In this document: positions 23,861 through 37,181 of the stretch, piece after piece
Numbering within the stretch: position 1 is the stretch's first letter
Layout of the letters: each line of letters begins with the position of its first letter
NCBI GenBank assembly: GCA_963931865.1
Contig: OZ007506.1
Location: 15,452,242 to 15,516,241 of the forward strand
Reading direction: 5' to 3'
DNA length: 64,000 nt
Source of the DNA: Axinella damicornis
Taxonomy: Eukaryota; Porifera; Demospongiae; Axinellida; Axinellidae
Position numbers and translations under genes: made by a program
Notes under the pieces: model-generated
What the model was told of the DNA's origin: nothing
What the model saw: the letters and a program-made list of their open reading frames with translations, nothing else
The model's database searches: none

Positions 23861-24055
23861 GGAATGTACATGCTGTGTTGGTAAAACTACCAGCATACTT
23901 CCACTTCCAATGTCGTCTGTGAGTCTGCAGTCCATTGTGCATGTACTACATGCAGTTAGCTTGTTATCTACATGGCCTCTACGTACATGTTGTGTTGGTA
24001 TACCTACAAGCACACTTCCACTTGTGATGTCATCTGTGAGTCTGTGCATGTGCAT
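23861..24055 (+). repeat. Two-copy tandem duplication, period about 118 bp
   Basis: Copies begin gtacatgctgtgttggta (about 23867) and gtacatgttgtgttggta (about 23984). Both continue to tcgtctgtgagtctg or tcatctgtgagtctg. Confidence 0.5.
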
Positions 24056-24101
24056 TCCAGGTTCACTATAGCTGAAAAGCCACTAGCATGTGAAATGTGT
24101 G

Positions 24102-24362
24102 TGTACCAAGGTACTGGTCTTAAGTTCAGCTCGCTTGTAAGCATACATAGCGCAGGTTCGACTCTGACCACAAGCTACTCCTTATTAAGTGGTGAAGTCT
24201 TTTCCAGAAACTCTGCCATTTCCAGATCCTACGGAGTGGAAAAGCTATAATTCCTAATGAAGTGCACTTCCTATCAAATGAATGTTATTTGAAAATCTAG
24301 CCCACCCTCGTTATTAGGCACATAACATGCATGCACTTAATAGTGTGTGACTGCAGTATTCC
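24102..24362. mobile_element. Diverged copy of the 34524-34811 MITE
   Basis: Shares aaactctgccattt, gatcctacggagtgga, gaagtgcacttcctat and cgttattaggc with the element at 34524-34811, in the same order and orientation. The ends are degraded (gtgtgactgcagtattcc on the right). Confidence 0.6.
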
Positions 24363-25284
24363 ATTCGGATAACTGGTGAGTACACCTCGTCACTGTACCA
24401 CTGCTAGTGCTACTACGCATCAGCAAGTCTTTTTCGTCTTACAACTGAAATGACCTGAGTGGAGAGCAAACATGTACATGTACACCACTGGTGTTACCTG
24501 CGTACACCTGTGCTTTGAAACACTTCTGCGAGCACTTGAACTTCTGATTAACCAACCAATGACTGCAAAAGCCGTCATGGGCTCCCGTAAGCCCATAAGA
24601 ATTTACATGTATATTGGGGCTTAAATACTAGGTTTTGTATAAGCTGTTTCTTATTGTTGGTAAAGACTTAAAGTCTTCTGTGCTCACAGTGGGCCAAAAG
24701 ATATGTGTTAGTTCACTCTCCATTTATAGCCCATTTCCCCGAGATCAGCGAGAGGCCGCTCAGCTGAAACTGGGCGTGCTCATGATTTTACTCCTGGCAG
24801 TATGAATATTCCAGTTCCTCCACCACCCACCTCGTGGTTAGAATAACAGCACTATGACAATTGTGATAAACAAGCAGCCAAACAGTGCTTTTTGCCTTGT
24901 ATGGAGAAGCATGTGCTAAAAATAGTAATCATGGTGCCTATGAATAGTACTGAAAAATATCAGTAATTTATAACTATTTCAGTGCTGCAAAATGGAGTTG
25001 TAGGAGTACCATCATGTATGGCTACTGGACCAGTGTTTTGTGTTCAAGAAAATTCCAAACCCATGTGTGCGTGTGTGAGAACTCTTGCCACTATTTGTCA
25101 ACCATTGTGCTGAAATTTCCCCATCATCAGTGGGACAAAGTTTTGACTGGATGTTGACTGAACTGGGATGATTACACGTGTCCGTTTCGCAGTCTTTGTT
25201 TTCACCAACTCTTTGTCCTGTACATCCTGACTGGTTGACTTGGAAGTATGTTTAAGGAACACACGTACCCCACACACATCCCCC

Positions 25285-25361
<77 letters not shown>

Positions 25362-25381
25362 CACACACAGGTGGCGGTGGT

Positions 25382-25517
25382 ATGAAGCCCTCTGGTACAT
25401 GTACATGTAAGATCCAGCCTCCGGACCAGCGGGCATTTGAGAGGGAGGTCAATGCTGTTTCAAGAGAGATCAAGGAAAAACAATCCAAACTTGTATCCTC
25501 TTGGTGCTGGAGGAGAT

Positions 25518-25554
<37 letters not shown>

Positions 25555-28500
25555 ACGAGGGAGCAGAAATGCTCTCAGCTATTATTGTTATTGACAAAAG
25601 CCTATTCAAGTAGCAGCAATCAGGCAGCAGCTGTCCCTAAGAGCAAAAGTGGTTGTTAGTGTCAACAGAAGCTGCCAAACAGCATTCATCACATTCCTGC
25701 CTCAGGTCTTACGTGGCACACTGTGAGAGGCCATACCAACTACATTCTGTGTTCCAATAGTCCAGAGGAGGTTGGCCACTGCATACGTCACGAGTAATTA
25801 TTACCTTTCTGTCATGTGACAGTGGACGGTTATTAAAAGTTATTGCAAATAGCTGTATGATTAGAAGACCGTTTCTGGGGCTGCTGTGGAGTGCTCCCAG
25901 TTGGCAATCCTCGAACGCGCTTTGTATTATGGACGAGACGGCCCCGAACCTCCACTCTAGTCTCGCAGGGCCGACGTTTGCGGCGCGCGTGGGGACCGTC
26001 TGGACCGGGAGACTACTTCCACTCGTTTCTGCCATACCTCAGCTGAATCTTGAAGGGCTCGACCTTTTATATTGACAACAGATGCCTACGCTTCCCTGCG
26101 AGTCGATATTCCAGGTGATTGCGTCGGGGCTCGATGTTGAAAACTGTCGAAACGTTGTCTATGGAAGTACTGTACTTAACATTCATTACGTAATCTATAT
26201 TATCGGATTACACGTGACTTTAATGAGACCTGATTAGCAAAGGTCAACCTTGGCCGTCCTCCTCTGCCAATAGTCCACTCCAAAGAGTACCTCTGTTTCA
26301 TATCCACCCACTCATCACCTAAACTGACTGTCCCATGACGGCATCCCCAGTATTGTTTTCTCTATCAGTATAGAGTTTGGTATACTTGGTGTTTGTATGC
26401 TTTATGATTGTTTTCGTCTGCACTAGATCCATTCGTTGATATGCCCCGACACACGTATTTGCATGCACAATGGGCCTGGGCTGGTAGCATGCTGTGTGGT
26501 GAAGCTGCTCACAGGACAGGAAACAGAAGTTCACTCCGAGTGGCCTTAGAGGAAATTGCGGTCATACTCAGTGGTCAGGGTTGGCACCTTATGATCTGCT
26601 ACTGTCATGGTACCATGTGGACGGTGGTCACCCTTTTCAGGGCAAACAGTTCTCATCGGCAGCTCTGAAGACGAGGCCACCATTCCACACACAAGCTAGC
26701 CTCGTTCCCAGTCTCCTCCCCAGCATTTTACCGCATAAGCCTCAAGCACTGCAGTGCACCTAGGGCTAGTCACACACATAGCATATACCTATACTAGTCG
26801 GCTGACCCAAATCAAAGCTCTCAATAGCTATACAGGAGAAAGAATAGACGGACTGTTTCTGTCAGGACTTACGTAGCATCCATACTTTTCCAGGTTTCTC
26901 TATTTAGAATCTGGTGGTCATGAGCTGATGCCACAGTTCAATTGTGTTACTTGTATTATGAATAGTAGTGAGTCTGCGGTTGGTTACTGTGGCAATACAC
27001 TTCCAGTCAAAACCAGTTTGCAGGCTCCTGGTTATTGCCCCAGTTGGCTTGCCCTTCTGCTAGTAGAAAGCCAAAAGAGGAATTGTAGTTGCTGGTCCTT
27101 CTTGGGGTTGGGGAGGGGAAGATTGAAGACTATTTGCGAACTGCTGTCCCCAGGGATGTTTGGGAACACTCGTATGGAAGAAACTGGTATAGTAGTAGCT
27201 TTTGTATGCTCATCCAAAGAGGTTGGTAGGCACCCTTTAGCTAGCCTCGTTCCCAGGCCCCATCCGTATGGGGCCTGGGAACGAGGTTACCCTTTAGCTA
27301 CATGTATATACCTAACCATGTACTGGTTCAACTAGAGCTGATGTTAAGATATACATCCCCACCCAACGGTATCACTTTCATACCAATACTGGACAGGACT
27401 GGTATGGAATGGGTATGTAGCTGCCTGGTTGGGGCTGGGCACGGTGGTGTTTGATGCATGGCTTCCTTGACAGTACCTTATCAGCCAGTGATGCGGTCGT
27501 CTGACCAGGACATCAGCTCAGAGCTCTCTAGGATTGCATCAGAGCTGGGGGAGATCGATGGAAAGAAGACAAGCAACACGAGTGAGGTGCGGAGGATCGA
27601 GGAGAGAGTGAGGAGTCTCGGGAGTGAAGTCATCCAGAAGGTGAGGTGTGGAGTGATGGAAGAGAGCTGGAAGGCAAAAGGAATGTCACACGGAAAGATT
27701 GAGGGATGCTGTGGGTGCAATAACGTTGGAATGGACGTTGCATACCATTAGTAGTACACTAGTCATTTGGGGGGCTTAATGTTCATGAACGTTTTAGCCC
27801 TAGGAAAGCTGGTATCTATAAGGACGGAATTATAGTCTTTGTATCCTGAAAATGAAGCTGTTGTGAGGGTTGTGTGCGGTGATGGGATACACACCAACAG
27901 TTTTGAGAGTACCTGTACGTACACTGCACACACTGCACATACCACCTACAGAAGGACGAGGCCAGCAAGCTGGTCGCTGGTCTGAGACACAAGACGGAGG
28001 AGAGGATTGATGAGGTGGTCAGGTGAGCCGGGGGAGGGGTGGGGTGCTAGAGTAGTCTGCCTTTTCTCACAAGAGAGAGAAGAATGCAAAGCGCAAGGAA
28101 ATGGCTGCAGCCTAGCAAAAGGCCAGTAGACACAAAGTCTGAGTTATGACATTGTGTCTGCCTACCACTGATAGCAAAAGCTGATGTGTGACTTTCCTTC
28201 AGGATCTGGTGAGTAATATTTCCCTTCTGGAACAAACAATCCTTTTATGGTAATGTTCCAGGATGTGTTGAGATGTGTTGAGAAGGCTGGGCGTGCTCAG
28301 ATGTGTTGAGAAGGCTGGGTGTGCTCAGATGTGTTGAGAAGGCTGGCCATTGTATTGTGTCCAGCAAGCAGGGATTTTGTTTGTTCGTGTGCCACCATAT
28401 GGTGTTGCATGCCACTGGTATGATGTTGTGGGACTGGCGAGTTTATTCATTACTCACTGTTGGTTTAGAGTGGAGGTTTCAAGTGTTTTGGCTGTGTTAA

Positions 28501-31500
28501 TTGCTTGTAGTTGCTGGTATGTTCATGCCCACTCTGGAATGAGCACTGAGTGGAACGTGATATACATGTGTAGGCTAGATGCAATTAGTCCGCTGAATTA
28601 CTGCTCCATTTTCTCTTTCGCTATGGCGACAAATTTGGTTTGAAGTTGTTGTAACTGCCTAGCGGTTAAAACACTTGAGAGTCAACCAAGTGTTTCAAAT
28701 ATGAGTCATGCGTGGTAGACTGGTAGTACAGGAATCATCGCAGCTTGAAGGAGCACCTCAAGTTAATCACATCGCTTACGAGAAAGTCCATGGTAATACT
28801 AGATAGGAGTACTTGTGGAACAAGCGTGATGATTATCATTGTGGAGCAAGCCTGATAGCATATTGCCACCTCATTACCCCGTGCGTGCATGCGCAGCAGG
28901 GGGTTAAGTGATTGGTTTGTGTCCCTCTGTCTGTGGAGCACAAAATCAGCACTTTCAGCAGTGAAGGCCTTGTTAAAGGCTTAGTTCAGGATAGAAGTCA
29001 GAAATTAATAGCATCTTCGTAACTCACAGGCCAGAGATCCACTCGAGAGGCTGAGAAAAAGTCGAGCTTCTAATTTATACAACTTGACCACACCCTGTTT
29101 TACTGCCACAGCTTACGGTATCTCATTAGCTAGCTCATTGTGCATGCTGAATGAATAATCGGCGGTAGGCCTATAGCTGTCAAGTCAAAGTAGCACACAG
29201 GGTACGTGCTCTGCTAAGCACATCTAGTTTGGAATGTTACTATTGCTAGATTACTACCTGTTCTGCATGCACAGCATGTCATTGACTGCTTCTGTACCTA
29301 CATGTTCCATCGCCGTTAGAAATGAATTTGAGAAGCAATATAAGCACTTGTCCTAGGAAGTTGTTGCTACCTGGGAACCCGTGCATAGCTAGTCTGGAGT
29401 TGAGCTGAGGAAGTGGCAGGGACATTCCTTGGAAGACCTGGACGCCTGAAATGCCAGGCATTGGCACGTGTTGTGCCATGACACACATTGACTTCTTGAA
29501 GGTCTCCACCCGCACTGTGTTCATCACGCTCACCCTAGCGAGGTATATGCATGTAGTTTGACTTGTTGGATGTCTCCAACCATGTTTCTGGCTAGCACAC
29601 TGACCATAGTGAGTACTTTGACTTGCTACAGCAGGTCTCCACTGTGTTTGATCATGCTGACCCTAGCGAGGTATTTCGACTTGTTGGAGGCCTCCACTGC
29701 ATTTCATCACGCTGACCCAAGCCTTACGCATGCTGTGTTTGAAATCCCACAAATCTGGACCTGCTGGATATCCAGTGCAGTAGTGTGGGGGAATTCTTAC
29801 TTCCCGTTGTGTGGGTTGGAGCCAGTAATCTGACACCTCAGGCATGCAAACTGGCCGGTAATGGTTGTGCCCATTTGTTTTGCCTTTAGTGAGTACACGT
29901 TATTGCTGAGCCTAGTGAGGCAACTAATCACAGTCTGATACTGAGCTAGTGTCTGTTGCCAAGCACCTTAGCGCGAGGCAACTAATCGTGCAACTAATCG
30001 TTCTCACTGATGTAGGGAGCCAACGCACGATGGCCACGATCAGTACTGGCGATCGTTTGTACTTTTGTAACTGTGAACATGAACCTTGGCAGTGTCATAA
30101 ACATAACAAAACTTTTTGAGGGGGCGTATAGTTGAGACTAATTGCATATTTGAAAATACGCCCCTCCTCACTTTGGGCTGGATGTAGTGTGCAAAATGGG
30201 GGAGGGGTATTAACGAGACACTACGGTATATACATTACAATTCCTAGCTGAGATTGTGGCCTACAAGGACGGATTAGTTGCCTCACGCTAAGGCTCAACA
30301 TACATTGGTACAATTTCACACACTCCAGGATAATTGCTTGTGGAATGTCGACACCTACGTTAGTAACGATCTGTTAATTGTCCTTCCCTTAAAGTATGTG
30401 TTGGCCCATTTTTGACCTTAGATGTACATTAAGGTTATGATTACCACCTAGCCTCGTTCCTACGCAGCCTGGGAACGAGGCCAGATTACCACCCTGTACC
30501 CCTATAGCCTCTTCTTACCCAAGCCTTCTCGCCGCACCATTTGAGTACTAACGTGAGGGAAGGCTTGGTAAAATGTGTCGTGTGGAGTGTAGTACCTGTT
30601 GGGTGGACATGTGGAGGAGTTGTACATTCCTTCTGTACAACTATGCATTGGGAGGCTTTCCGAACCTGAGACCAAGACTGACTGATGTCAACTGCTCAGT
30701 AACTCTCAGTACAGCAAATGGACTGGCACTGTTACCATTGTAACTTTGGCGTGGTAGTTCTTCGCCAACGCTTAACCTCCATTATGTCTTTTACAGACGT
30801 GGTAGCCTCTCGCTGAGCACTCCATCTTTCCAAAGTGTCACAAGTTCATATTATGTCACCCGTGAATGAGTCTCATGTCACCACAATAATTACAACTACG
30901 AAATTTAATTCTATCGACATTATCAAGCAGTTGACAACATTTTTGACCAATGACAATAACCCATTATACAGTAACAGGAAACGCCGCTGTGAATGTGTGG
31001 TGCAAGAGCTTGAGGTTACCTAGTACCTATGGCAATGCTGACGATGTGTAGTGGTGCATTGTTTGTCACACTTAGTCCATCGCTCTTCACACCACTGTCC
31101 ATGTACAGCACTACAACACCTCTTAGCATGCATTGTTGTGTAACACACGCCTCATTGAGTGATTCTATTGTTTCTTAAGTGCACACAATGAGCAGCATGT
31201 GTCCACGTGTCTCACTGGTCTCAGCATCCACCGATGTGGTTCACTGGTCTGAGCATCCACCGATGCGTCTCCATAGCAGCATGTGTCCACGTGTTTCACT
31301 GGTCTGTGCATCCACCCATGCGTCTCCATAGCTGTTGTGTGCTGCTTGATCAAACACTATGGGATGATATGTGCTACGAATCATTGCAATCAGTGACCTG
31401 GTGACCGGAGCTGTCACCTTTCCTTGGGGTACACATGCATGCACATGTTCAGTTTGGGCTGTACATGTGTCCTCGTGTTTCACTGGTCTGAGCATCCACC

Positions 31501-34500
31501 AATGCATCTCCATTGCTGTGTGTGTGCTGCTTGAATACTATTCTACACACTATGGGATGATATGTGCTACGAATGATTGGATCAGTGACCTAGTGACCAA
31601 AGCTGTCACCTTTCCTTGGGGTACACGTACAATGTACATGCACATGTTCAGTTTAGGCTGTACTATCACACATACAAGAATGTGATAGGTGGCGTTAGAG
31701 AAACTTACTATCAGATCTTGCAGAGTGGCTGGTGCTACTCTCTGCTACGGGAGGAGCACGCACACCACATACTTCCCCATACCACAACTGACTCCTCCTT
31801 CCCTCCTCCTCCCCTATCTCCCCTATCTCTACCTTCCCTCTCCTCTCCCTATCTCCCTCCCTCTTCCATTCATTCGGTCCCTCCCTCCCTCCCTCCTGTA
31901 GTAAACTAGAGCAGCAGCTTCAGACAAAGCAGTTCCCAGCCACAGAGGAGAGGAAGCTGCAGACAGAGATAGACAGCTTGCAGAGGTCCAAGGAGAGGCT
32001 AAAGTTAGTGTGTTGTCTGTTTGTGAGTTACTATGTGAACGCCACACACAGTCAGAGCTTGCACACACCTGATGCAGTAACAAGGTCATGTGACCTATCA
32101 AATGCCTTAACGCGGGGAATAAAGTTCGTCTGTTAATGCTGTTGCAAAAAAGGGCTATATAGATAGTGTTTGAATCGACACAATACGTGTACAGTTCTGG
32201 GGCTGTCTTCAGTCTTTCCCACGATGATACAGTTGTATTGCACACACACACACACACACACACACATGCATGCACACGTTTACACACACGCACATGTTTA
32301 CACACACGCACATTCACACATGCACACATGTTCACTCACATGTATGTGCACACACAGAGAGTACCTAGCCAAGAAGGAGGAGGTAGACAGAATGAGGGCA
32401 GAGCAGGACCAACTCAGACAGAGGAGAGATGTAAGTACCCAGCTCTGTGGAGTGTGTGCTGGTGGGCCTGTGTCTCTGCCAGTGTTAGCTGTCCGTAATC
32501 CGTATGTCTGTGTGGATCTGTATCTATGCCAGTGTGTTAGCCTGTCTGTGTGGGTCTGTATCTATGCCAGTGTGTTAGCCTGTCTGTGTGGGTCTGTATC
32601 TATGCCAGTGTGTTAGCCTGTCTGTGTGGGTCTGTATCTATGCCAGTGTGTTAGCCTGTCTGTGTGGGTCTGTATCTATGCTAGTGTGTTAGCCTGTCTG
32701 TGTGGGTCTGTATCTAATTATGCTAGTGTGTTAGCCTGTCCATGTGTCTGTGTCTGTGTTAGCCTGTCTGTCTGTAGAAGCATGGATTAAGAACGAACGT
32801 ACCTAAGGTGTGCTCGAGGCAGTTCACATATCCCTTGAGGAAGGAAGAGTGTCACAGCTTCCTGAAGGCTAGCAGGGCCATTACGTCGTGCCATGCCCGT
32901 CCGAACAGTGGAGAGCTCCGAAGCAGTCACCATTATTAATATCAACAGTTCTGTAGTACTGGGAGGTGAACTGCCAAGGGCATTCATTGAGATGAGCATA
33001 GAGCTGCTCTGTGCGACTCAGTGCTTCACCGACGGCTGCACTTGGCAGAGCTTGCTCATATACAGTGTATGTCAGCACATATTGGCAGTGACACTAACAT
33101 TCAATCTTGAACGCCCAACTGCAACTTCATCTCTCTTCTCCCTCCCCTTCCTCATTCCCAATCTCTTCCTCCTCCTCCCTTCTCTCCTTTTCCTCTCCCT
33201 CCTTCTTCATCCTTCTTCCCCTTCTCCTCTCCCTCCCTCCTCCCCTTCTACTCTCCCTCCTTCCTCCTCCCCATCACCCTGCTCTACTCCCTCTACAGTC
33301 TCTCTATCGCATCAATCGTGACCTCCGGACCCAGGTGACGGAGCTGAAAGATCATCAGGCAGAGTTCAGGCAGCAGCAAGAGGAGAGGAAGGAGAAACAC
33401 AGAGAGGCCATCGCGGTCAAGGACACCCTAACAAAGGGTATGGCATAACCAACAGGCCTTAGGTACCTGTATATCAGGATTAAAGGAAGCATGTCATGAC
33501 CCTGGCTTCCCACCTGTTGCCAGGGGGAGGGAGGGTGGGACAAGGTCCATATGCACATGGCATAATTAACATTCCATAGGTATAGCGCACAATGATATGC
33601 GAGAAGTATGCGGTTCAATGGGGTTCAATCGATGATGCTAAACGCTTCAGTGAGGTAGACAAGTCAGCATTCACTGATATTCTGGTGAAGCTGCATGGTC
33701 ACACTCATACATTGTACATGTAACTGCTCAGTAAAGGCACATAGTAGTGTATAGTGCCAATCCCCTAATTAGTGTGGAAGCTCTGCAAGTGGTTCGCTGT
33801 ATTGTTGGGTTGAAGCAGCCACCTGCAGGTCATCAGCTGACGTGTTCTGTTCTGACCCTCTGCTCTTCTCTTTGCCTACCCCCTCTCAGAAATTGATGAG
33901 CTGTTCCAGCGTCGGCAGCAACTGCACAGTGAGTTCCGCAGGCAGCAGGTGGCTTACCTGGATGCCACCCGGGAGGAGAGGGAGGCTGAGCGGGTGCAAA
34001 GGGAGGAGGATCGCAAGGCGAGGGGTGAAGCTCGCAGGAGGAAACAGTGAGTGGATGCATGGCAGCTTCAAGCAAGAGTGGATGAAATAACACTCTTGAA
34101 AAAACGTTTCCTGTATACTGTAGGTGTCAAGAGTGTACAAGTAGCTTGCTGACTTTATTTGTTTTAGCTAAGCTCCCTACATGTGTCTGTGTGAGTCCAG
34201 GCCCTAACACAGCTCCCGAACTCTCACCTCCCACATGGCATTTACGTTAGTGTGGCCACGATAATGCTGTCATCAATGGTCTCACCAGCTCTCACCTCCT
34301 ACACTGAGTTTGCAGGAGTCAGGTGTAGCTCATTGCTCTGACACACGGACAGCCTTGTGCGATAGCATCTCTGCATGACGAAGGGCACTAGCACTGGATC
34401 CGGGCTACAGTAAGTATGACAGTCTCGCGTCACCTGGCTTTAGTCCCGCAGCCGAACATCCACTTTCGTTGCACACACGCAGTTAGAAACTTAATGTACA

Positions 34501-37136
34501 TGTACATGTATCGGTAGTGGAGGTACCATAGTCGCACGTTATTAGGCACAGCTCACTTAAAGGCACATATTCACTGTTAGGCGCAGGTTCAGCTCTCGTC
34601 TCAGGTACTCGCTGCACTGCAGTCTTCTTCCAAAAACTCTGCCATTTTTGATCCTACGGAGTGGATAACAACTATAATTTGAATTGAAGTGCACTTCCTA
34701 TTCAATTATTATTATATTCGTTATTAGGTGCATCTTGCTTATAGGCGCATATTTCCTTCCTGTGGAGTTATAGTTATAGGCGCATGCGCCTAATAACGCG
34801 TGACTACGGTATGGTATACAGGAAATGGTTCTATGGAGCGTATAGTAATCTCAACACCAAGCAAGATGCATGTGTTAGACAAGACATGCATTGTGTAACT
34901 GTACATTGGGAGAGCAGCTACACAGACATGAGTTAGCTACATGTACAGTAGCGGCCAATATAAACTTCCCGTAGTGTAAGCGTAATACGGTGTGACTACT
35001 GTGCAAGCGTACTAAAATTACTGTACGCCTACGTTTACATTGCGTAGTACGGTACGTTTTTGCTGACTCGACAAATTTTCGCCACATGCACCAACTACAG
35101 CTGCTCTTGCGAGTTGAGGAACGCTGCTGACACAACAGGGGCGTCGGAAGCAATTTAGTGTTGGTGCGGCGATGGTTTGCGCGCGGAGCGCGTGCGAAAT
35201 TTTTAACGTAACATTAATTATTCATGAACAGTTGCGCACGTTCGTACAGTAGCTATAGACTAGTGGGAGAATTGTTGCTGTAGTCTGCGCTCGCAGAGTA
35301 TGATGCCTCACAATTATTATGAACGTGTAAAGGCCATTGCTTATTCAGGCCAAAAAATTAAGAGTTCGGTTTGTGGTTCTGCTATCGCGCGACTACTGTA
35401 CACTATGAATTTTAAATAAGCACTTGGTCAAGCATTGGTCCGGCGGCCGCGGGACCTGCGGGACCGGCTCCGGCGCCCCTGCACAAAGATACCACTTGCC
35501 TTTAGGTAGGTCCTTGCTACAGCTCATACGTACGTTTTAGCCAGATCCTAGCAAGCTAGGTAGCGCAACAAGCAGTGCCACCTGGAAACACGATCGTACG
35601 ATTGTCGATCGATCACATGCCCGCGTTCTGCGTGCGGCGTCGCAAAATTACACAAGCTACAGCAACAGGACAAAGACTGGCTTGAAGCTGCAACCTTCCA
35701 CTAGTGCATAACCAAGAATTGTTCGCTGCTGCCCAGGAATGACGACGATATAATGCCGTTTAGTATCGGCATACGCGATAGTACGCTAGCGCTCTGTAAA
35801 CAGTAGTGTAATTACGCTAATTTTGCGTAAAGTCCGCCCCTTGCCTTACGGAAGCCATAAAGTACGTTACGCTTGTAATCCGCTTACGTTACGGGAACTT
35901 TATATTGACCGCTACTGTATGGTTGGTGGTACTGGAACGATAAGTACGTATTCGACAGGGTTGTACCTATACCACAATTTGCCTATACTGCAGATACACA
36001 ATAACATTAGCCATACCGATACCGATACCGATATTCACAGCTGGTTGTTTCATAATAAAATTAGTAGTAATTATTGCATTCCGTACATGGGCAAGTCTGT
36101 GCACGTGCATGACTGTTTGCTGCGTGCGTGCATAGGCCGTGGCTATTTCACGGAACGGAACGGAACACTGGAAAACACGGAACGGCTATGCACGTCCTCG
36201 CTGCAGTATCTGATCTCTACAAACTGTACACCAATGGACAGAGCTCGACGAGTCCTACATGCTGGTAACCATATTGTTGGAACATGATGGTTAGTGTTAG
36301 AGTTAAGACTAAAGTTAGCCATACGCGAGCTTCCGCCCACGCGATTTCGTAGAACTCTGAGCCAATCCTTTCCAGCAGCTAGGATTCCAGCGAAAAGGGT
36401 ACCAGCGTGTAGAGCTCGTCGCGCTCTATCCAGCGGTATGCAGTTTGTGGAGTTTAAACTGTGCAATGAGGACTTACATAGCTGTTCCGTGTTTTCAAGT
36501 GTTCCGTTCCGTTCCGTGAAATAGTCCCGGCCCGTGCATAAGTAGACTCAGGTGTCTAGCTTTTGTTGAAACAGGCTGAGTTTAGCTTTTGTTGAAACAG
36601 GCATTTAGTTTTTTGTGGTACCCAGTATTGCAAACCGCTCTAGTGCTGTATGGAGATACTTCAACATCAGTGCCACAGATGAAGGCAAGTATAGGCTATG
36701 AGTTTACCTATACCTATATTTTGCCTATACCACAAGTATAGGCACCTATACCGATACCTATACCGGTATAGGTACAACCCTGGTATTCGAGCCTGAGCGA
36801 GCACCACACTGACAAATTGTGTGCGTGCGTACATGCTGGTATATTTGAATGCATCGAATGGCGTGGAAAGTTTCTTGCATCATCAAAAATCTTGACTGAC
36901 AGAACAGTCACTCAAAAGAGTTGGAATGACCAGAGGCCCAGAGACTTCAGTGAAGCTTTTCCAGAAGGGATGTATAATATAGGCGGAACGGGCAGCAACT
37001 TAGTAACTATACTCATGGCATTATTTGTATGAGCTCTTACATTGAGTGCTTTCAGCGTCCATACACAGCCGTCTCTCCTGCTGAGTGCACGGTGTACTGC
37101 GCAATCCTAGTAATGTCGTATGGTCTTCTTCACACG

Positions 37137-37181
<45 letters not shown>

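Larger units (their letters stand above)
19592..25381. other. Intergenic or intronic region, hairpins and repeats
   Basis: No protein I recognise. It may contain undetected 5' exons of the minus-strand coiled-coil gene. Visible structure: a C homopolymer at 19628-19650, a large stem at 19728-19895, hairpins at 21453-21504 and 21552-21598, a T homopolymer near 22392-22421, a 118-bp tandem duplication at 23861-24055, and a MITE relative at 24102-24362. A minus-strand ORF of 125 codons at 22529-22906 has no family features that I can name. Confidence 0.4.

Noticed and set aside
24140..24170. tRNA B-box-like sequence (aggttcgactctgacc)
   Set aside because: No A box, no cloverleaf and no acceptor stem. 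It lies inside a MITE copy whose relative at 34590 lacks the motif.
31616..31909. Proline/serine/leucine-rich ORFs before BFR1 exon 4
   Set aside because: They are produced by the C/T-rich intron tract; the true exon begins at 31902 in a different context.
35823..36524. ORFs encoding a repeated RARRVLHAG / RARRALHAG string
   Set aside because: They arise from the two arms of the foldback inside the hAT element, so the repeated peptide is a consequence of the inverted repeat.
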